From the NCBI RefSeq assembly GCF_015477775.1, contig NZ_JADLQO010000003.1, forward strand, positions 124,001-188,000: DNA of 64,000 nucleotides, given 5' to 3'. Position 1 is the first letter of the stretch, and every line of letters begins with the position of its first letter. The notes beneath the pieces were generated by a model. It was not told where the DNA came from. It ran no database searches and saw nothing but the letters and a program-made list of their open reading frames with translations. Source of the stretch: Nocardia abscessus (GTDB lineage Bacteria; Actinomycetota; Actinomycetes; Mycobacteriales; Mycobacteriaceae). This document shows, in pieces, positions 62,233-64,000 of the stretch. Made by a program: the position numbers and the translations under genes.

Positions 62233-63939
62233 CTACTGTGTCCCTTCCGCGTACCAGGTGCGGAACTCGTCGTAACTTGGCATCTCCTCGGAGTTGGCCT
62301 TCGGGTCGACGGCCACGTGGATGACGCCCGGTCTGCCGCTGGCGTACGCGCGTTTGACGGCGGGGGCGATGTCCTCGTCGCGGTCGACGTATTCGCCGTA
62401 GCAGCCGAAGCCCTCGGCGACCTTGTCCAGGCGGGTGTCGGTGCTCCAGTGCGTGCCGGTCTCCAGCGAGCCGGGCCCGAACAGGCCCTTGTAGACGCCG
62501 ACTTCGAGGCCCCAGGCGTAGTCGACGGCCACCACGCAGACCAGCGGCAGGTTCAGCCGCGCCGCGGTCTCCAACTCGCCGATGTGGAACAGGAACGACG
62601 AATCGCCGGTGACCAGCATGACCGGCCGCTTCCTGCCCTCGGCCACCGAGGCGCCGACGGCGTACGGCAGCCCGGTGCCGAGGTGGCCGAAGTTCTGGTT
62701 CCAGATCACGTCGTGCGGCTTGGCCTGCGAGTAGGTCCAGCCGAAGATCGTGGTGGCTCCGCCGTCGCGGACCATGATGCCGTCGGAGGGGAACACCTTG
62801 GTCGCCTCGACGATCAGCCGCGCGGGGTGCACCGGAGACCGGCCCGACGGCGCCGTTTCGGACAGTTCGGCCAGGCGGGCGGCGTCCTGCTCGATCCAGC
62901 TCGCCAGCTCGGGCGACGGCGTGCGCGGCGTGTCCTTCAGCGCGTCGACCAGCTGCGGGACGATCGCGCGCAGGTCGCCGACGAGCGGGACGTCGATCGG
63001 GCGGTTGACTCCGATCGCCTCCGGATTCTGTTCCACCAGAACCCATTTGCGGTTCGCCTCGCCCGCCACCCAGTGCCGCCCGACCCCGTAGTGGACGGGC
63101 TCACCGAGTTCGGTGCCGATAGCCAGGCACAGATCCGATTTCACCACCGCGTCGATGGACGACGGTGAGAAGCCGTAGGCGAAGGTGCGGTCCTCGAGTC
63201 CCTCGATATACGAAGTGCCGCCCGAGGTCTGGATGACCGGGCAGGCCATCAGTTCGGCGAGCGCGCGCACCGACTCCCCGGCGCGCGCGGTGTGCACGCC
63301 GTGCCCGACCAGCAGTACCGGCTGTCGCGCCGCGCGGATCAGTCGCGCGGCCTCCTTGATCCGGTCCTGGCCCGCGGTCTGTCCGACCAGGCGATACCGG
63401 CTGGGCGGCAATGGTTCCGGTACGTCGAGTTCCTCTTGGATGATGTGCTTGGGCCACTCGATGTAGACCGGTCCGGGGGTTCCGGTGAGCGCCCGGCGCA
63501 AACCCTCGCGAATGATCTCGTCGGTCTGGTCGGCGTATTCGATGCTGGCGCTGTACTTCACCGACGGCGCGAAGAGTTCGGCCTGCTTGACGAACTGGAT
63601 CCGCCCGCGCCGCACCCGCTGCTCGGTGATCCGGGCGCGCTGCCCGCCGAGGAAGATCACCGGCGAGTTCTCGACCTTCGCGCACATCATCGCGCCTGCC
63701 AGGTTGGCGACACCGGGGCCGAGTGTGCCGATGCAGACCGCGGCCTTGCCGGTCATCCGCGACACGGCCTCGGCCATGAATCCGGCCGACTCCTCGTGAT
63801 GCGGTGCGACGACGTTCCAGCCGCGTTCCTCGGCGAGGTGGAACATGTGCACGAAATTCGGATCGGGAATGCCGAATATCGTGTTGATGCCCTCGGCTTC
63901 GAAGAGCTGAAGGATACGTTCGTAGACCTTAACGGGCAT
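62233..63939 (-). CDS. thiamine-diphosphate-dependent 2-oxo-acid decarboxylase or acetolactate-synthase-like enzyme
   Basis: A 568-residue enzyme of the ThDP/acetolactate-synthase superfamily. The N-terminal Pyr domain has catalytic E49 (HHEESAGFMAEA), GTLGPGVANLAGAMM follows, the central domain has LLVGHGVHTARAG and ENRTFAYGF-type spacing, and the PP domain has VTGDSSFLFHIGELETAARL where the usual G-D-G is G-D-S. The ATG at 63939 follows GGAGG and lies inside the end of a further upstream gene. The coupling to an aldehyde dehydrogenase favours a decarboxylase releasing an aldehyde. FAD-binding need is unclear. Confidence 0.88.
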   Translation of the reverse strand: MPVKVYERILQLFEAEGINTIFGIPDPNFVHMFHLAEERGWNVVAPHHEESAGFMAEAVSRMTGKAAVCIGTLGPGVANLAGAMMCAKVENSPVIFLGGQRARITEQRVRRGRIQFVKQAELFAPSVKYSASIEYADQTDEIIREGLRRALTGTPGPVYIEWPKHIIQEELDVPEPLPPSRYRLVGQTAGQDRIKEAARLIRAARQPVLLVGHGVHTARAGESVRALAELMACPVIQTSGGTSYIEGLEDRTFAYGFSPSSIDAVVKSDLCLAIGTELGEPVHYGVGRHWVAGEANRKWVLVEQNPEAIGVNRPIDVPLVGDLRAIVPQLVDALKDTPRTPSPELASWIEQDAARLAELSETAPSGRSPVHPARLIVEATKVFPSDGIMVRDGGATTIFGWTYSQAKPHDVIWNQNFGHLGTGLPYAVGASVAEGRKRPVMLVTGDSSFLFHIGELETAARLNLPLVCVVAVDYAWGLEVGVYKGLFGPGSLETGTHWSTDTRLDKVAEGFGCYGEYVDRDEDIAPAVKRAYASGRPGVIHVAVDPKANSEEMPSYDEFRTWYAEGTQ

Positions 63940-64000
63940 GCTGTCCTGCCTCCGTGGCTAGCTCGAAACTCTTCCTGATGTGATCGCTGTGCCCCGCGGG
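63929..64000 (-). CDS. C-terminal end of an upstream gene of the same operon
   Basis: From the right edge, an uninterrupted frame of 23 codons reads PAGHSDHIRKSFELATEAGQ and HAR before a TAA at 63931-63929. It overlaps the start of the ThDP-enzyme gene by 11 bp, as in coupled operons. The rest lies outside the window and no family can be named. Confidence 0.45.
   Translation of the reverse strand, partial: PAGHSDHIRKSFELATEAGQHAR

Overview
The window is high-GC (about 70%) actinobacterial DNA, most probably from Nocardia or a close mycolic-acid-bearing relative. The evidence is an RbpA gene, an arabinosyltransferase (Emb) C-terminal fragment, two PPOX/F420-type flavin-fold oxidoreductases, actinobacterial small families (DUF3618, DUF4235, DUF4383), a large NRPS, and many genes whose start codon lies about 6 nt downstream of a TANNNT -10 hexamer (leaderless style). 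No rRNA, tRNA, CRISPR array, insertion sequence or phage structural gene was seen.

Layout. 0-5.4 kb: start of a probable cytochrome P450, a STAS anti-sigma-factor antagonist, and envelope/stress genes (Rho_N-type small protein, DUF4235, DUF3618, holin-like protein, TerD, RskA-like anti-sigma factor, YbdK-type carboxylate-amine ligase). 5.5-14.4 kb: single-gene metabolic and regulatory units. These are a D-amino-acid oxidase, a PucR-type regulator with a divergent half-size relative, a GGCT-like protein, an epoxide hydrolase, two PPOX paralogues, an XRE regulator divergent from a methionine aminopeptidase, and a PadR regulator divergent from a VOC protein; three of these intergenic regions carry clear palindromic operators. 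14.3-23.5 kb: TldD/TldE, TetR, a TSUP permease, a NarL-type two-component system, FxsA, a ribbon-helix-helix protein and an amidohydrolase. 23.5-25.0 kb has no recognisable gene. 25.0-42.6 kb: apolipoprotein N-acyltransferase, then a 4549-residue four-module NRPS (C-A-PCP x4, TE) translationally coupled to a DrrA/DrrB-type ABC exporter and closed by a strong hairpin. Its first condensation and adenylation domains resemble EntF and the first adenylation code reads serine.

42.6-50.6 kb: RbpA, a small zinc-finger-like protein, a membrane protein, an M23 peptidase opposite an ArsR regulator, a family 9 glycosyltransferase and several small membrane or secreted proteins. 50.3-60.7 kb looks like an accessory island. 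It holds a resolvase-like minimal protein, two decayed genes (a frameshifted Emb C-terminus and a TmrB-like ATPase with an in-frame stop), a large helical-repeat CHAT protease divergent from a coupled pair (small Cys protein plus membrane protein), a protein combining an eCIS-effector-like N-terminus with a phospholipase-C-like zinc motif and an OmpA domain, and a patatin-like lipase. 60.8-64 kb: an aldehyde dehydrogenase directly downstream of a thiamine-diphosphate enzyme, probably a decarboxylase/dehydrogenase pair, with the tail of a further upstream gene at the right edge.

The best candidate for an undescribed system is the CHAT protease / small Cys protein / membrane protein module at 52.8-57.6 kb with the neighbouring effector-like and lipase genes. 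The best regulatory finding is a set of three evenly spaced palindromes between the XRE and methionine aminopeptidase genes.
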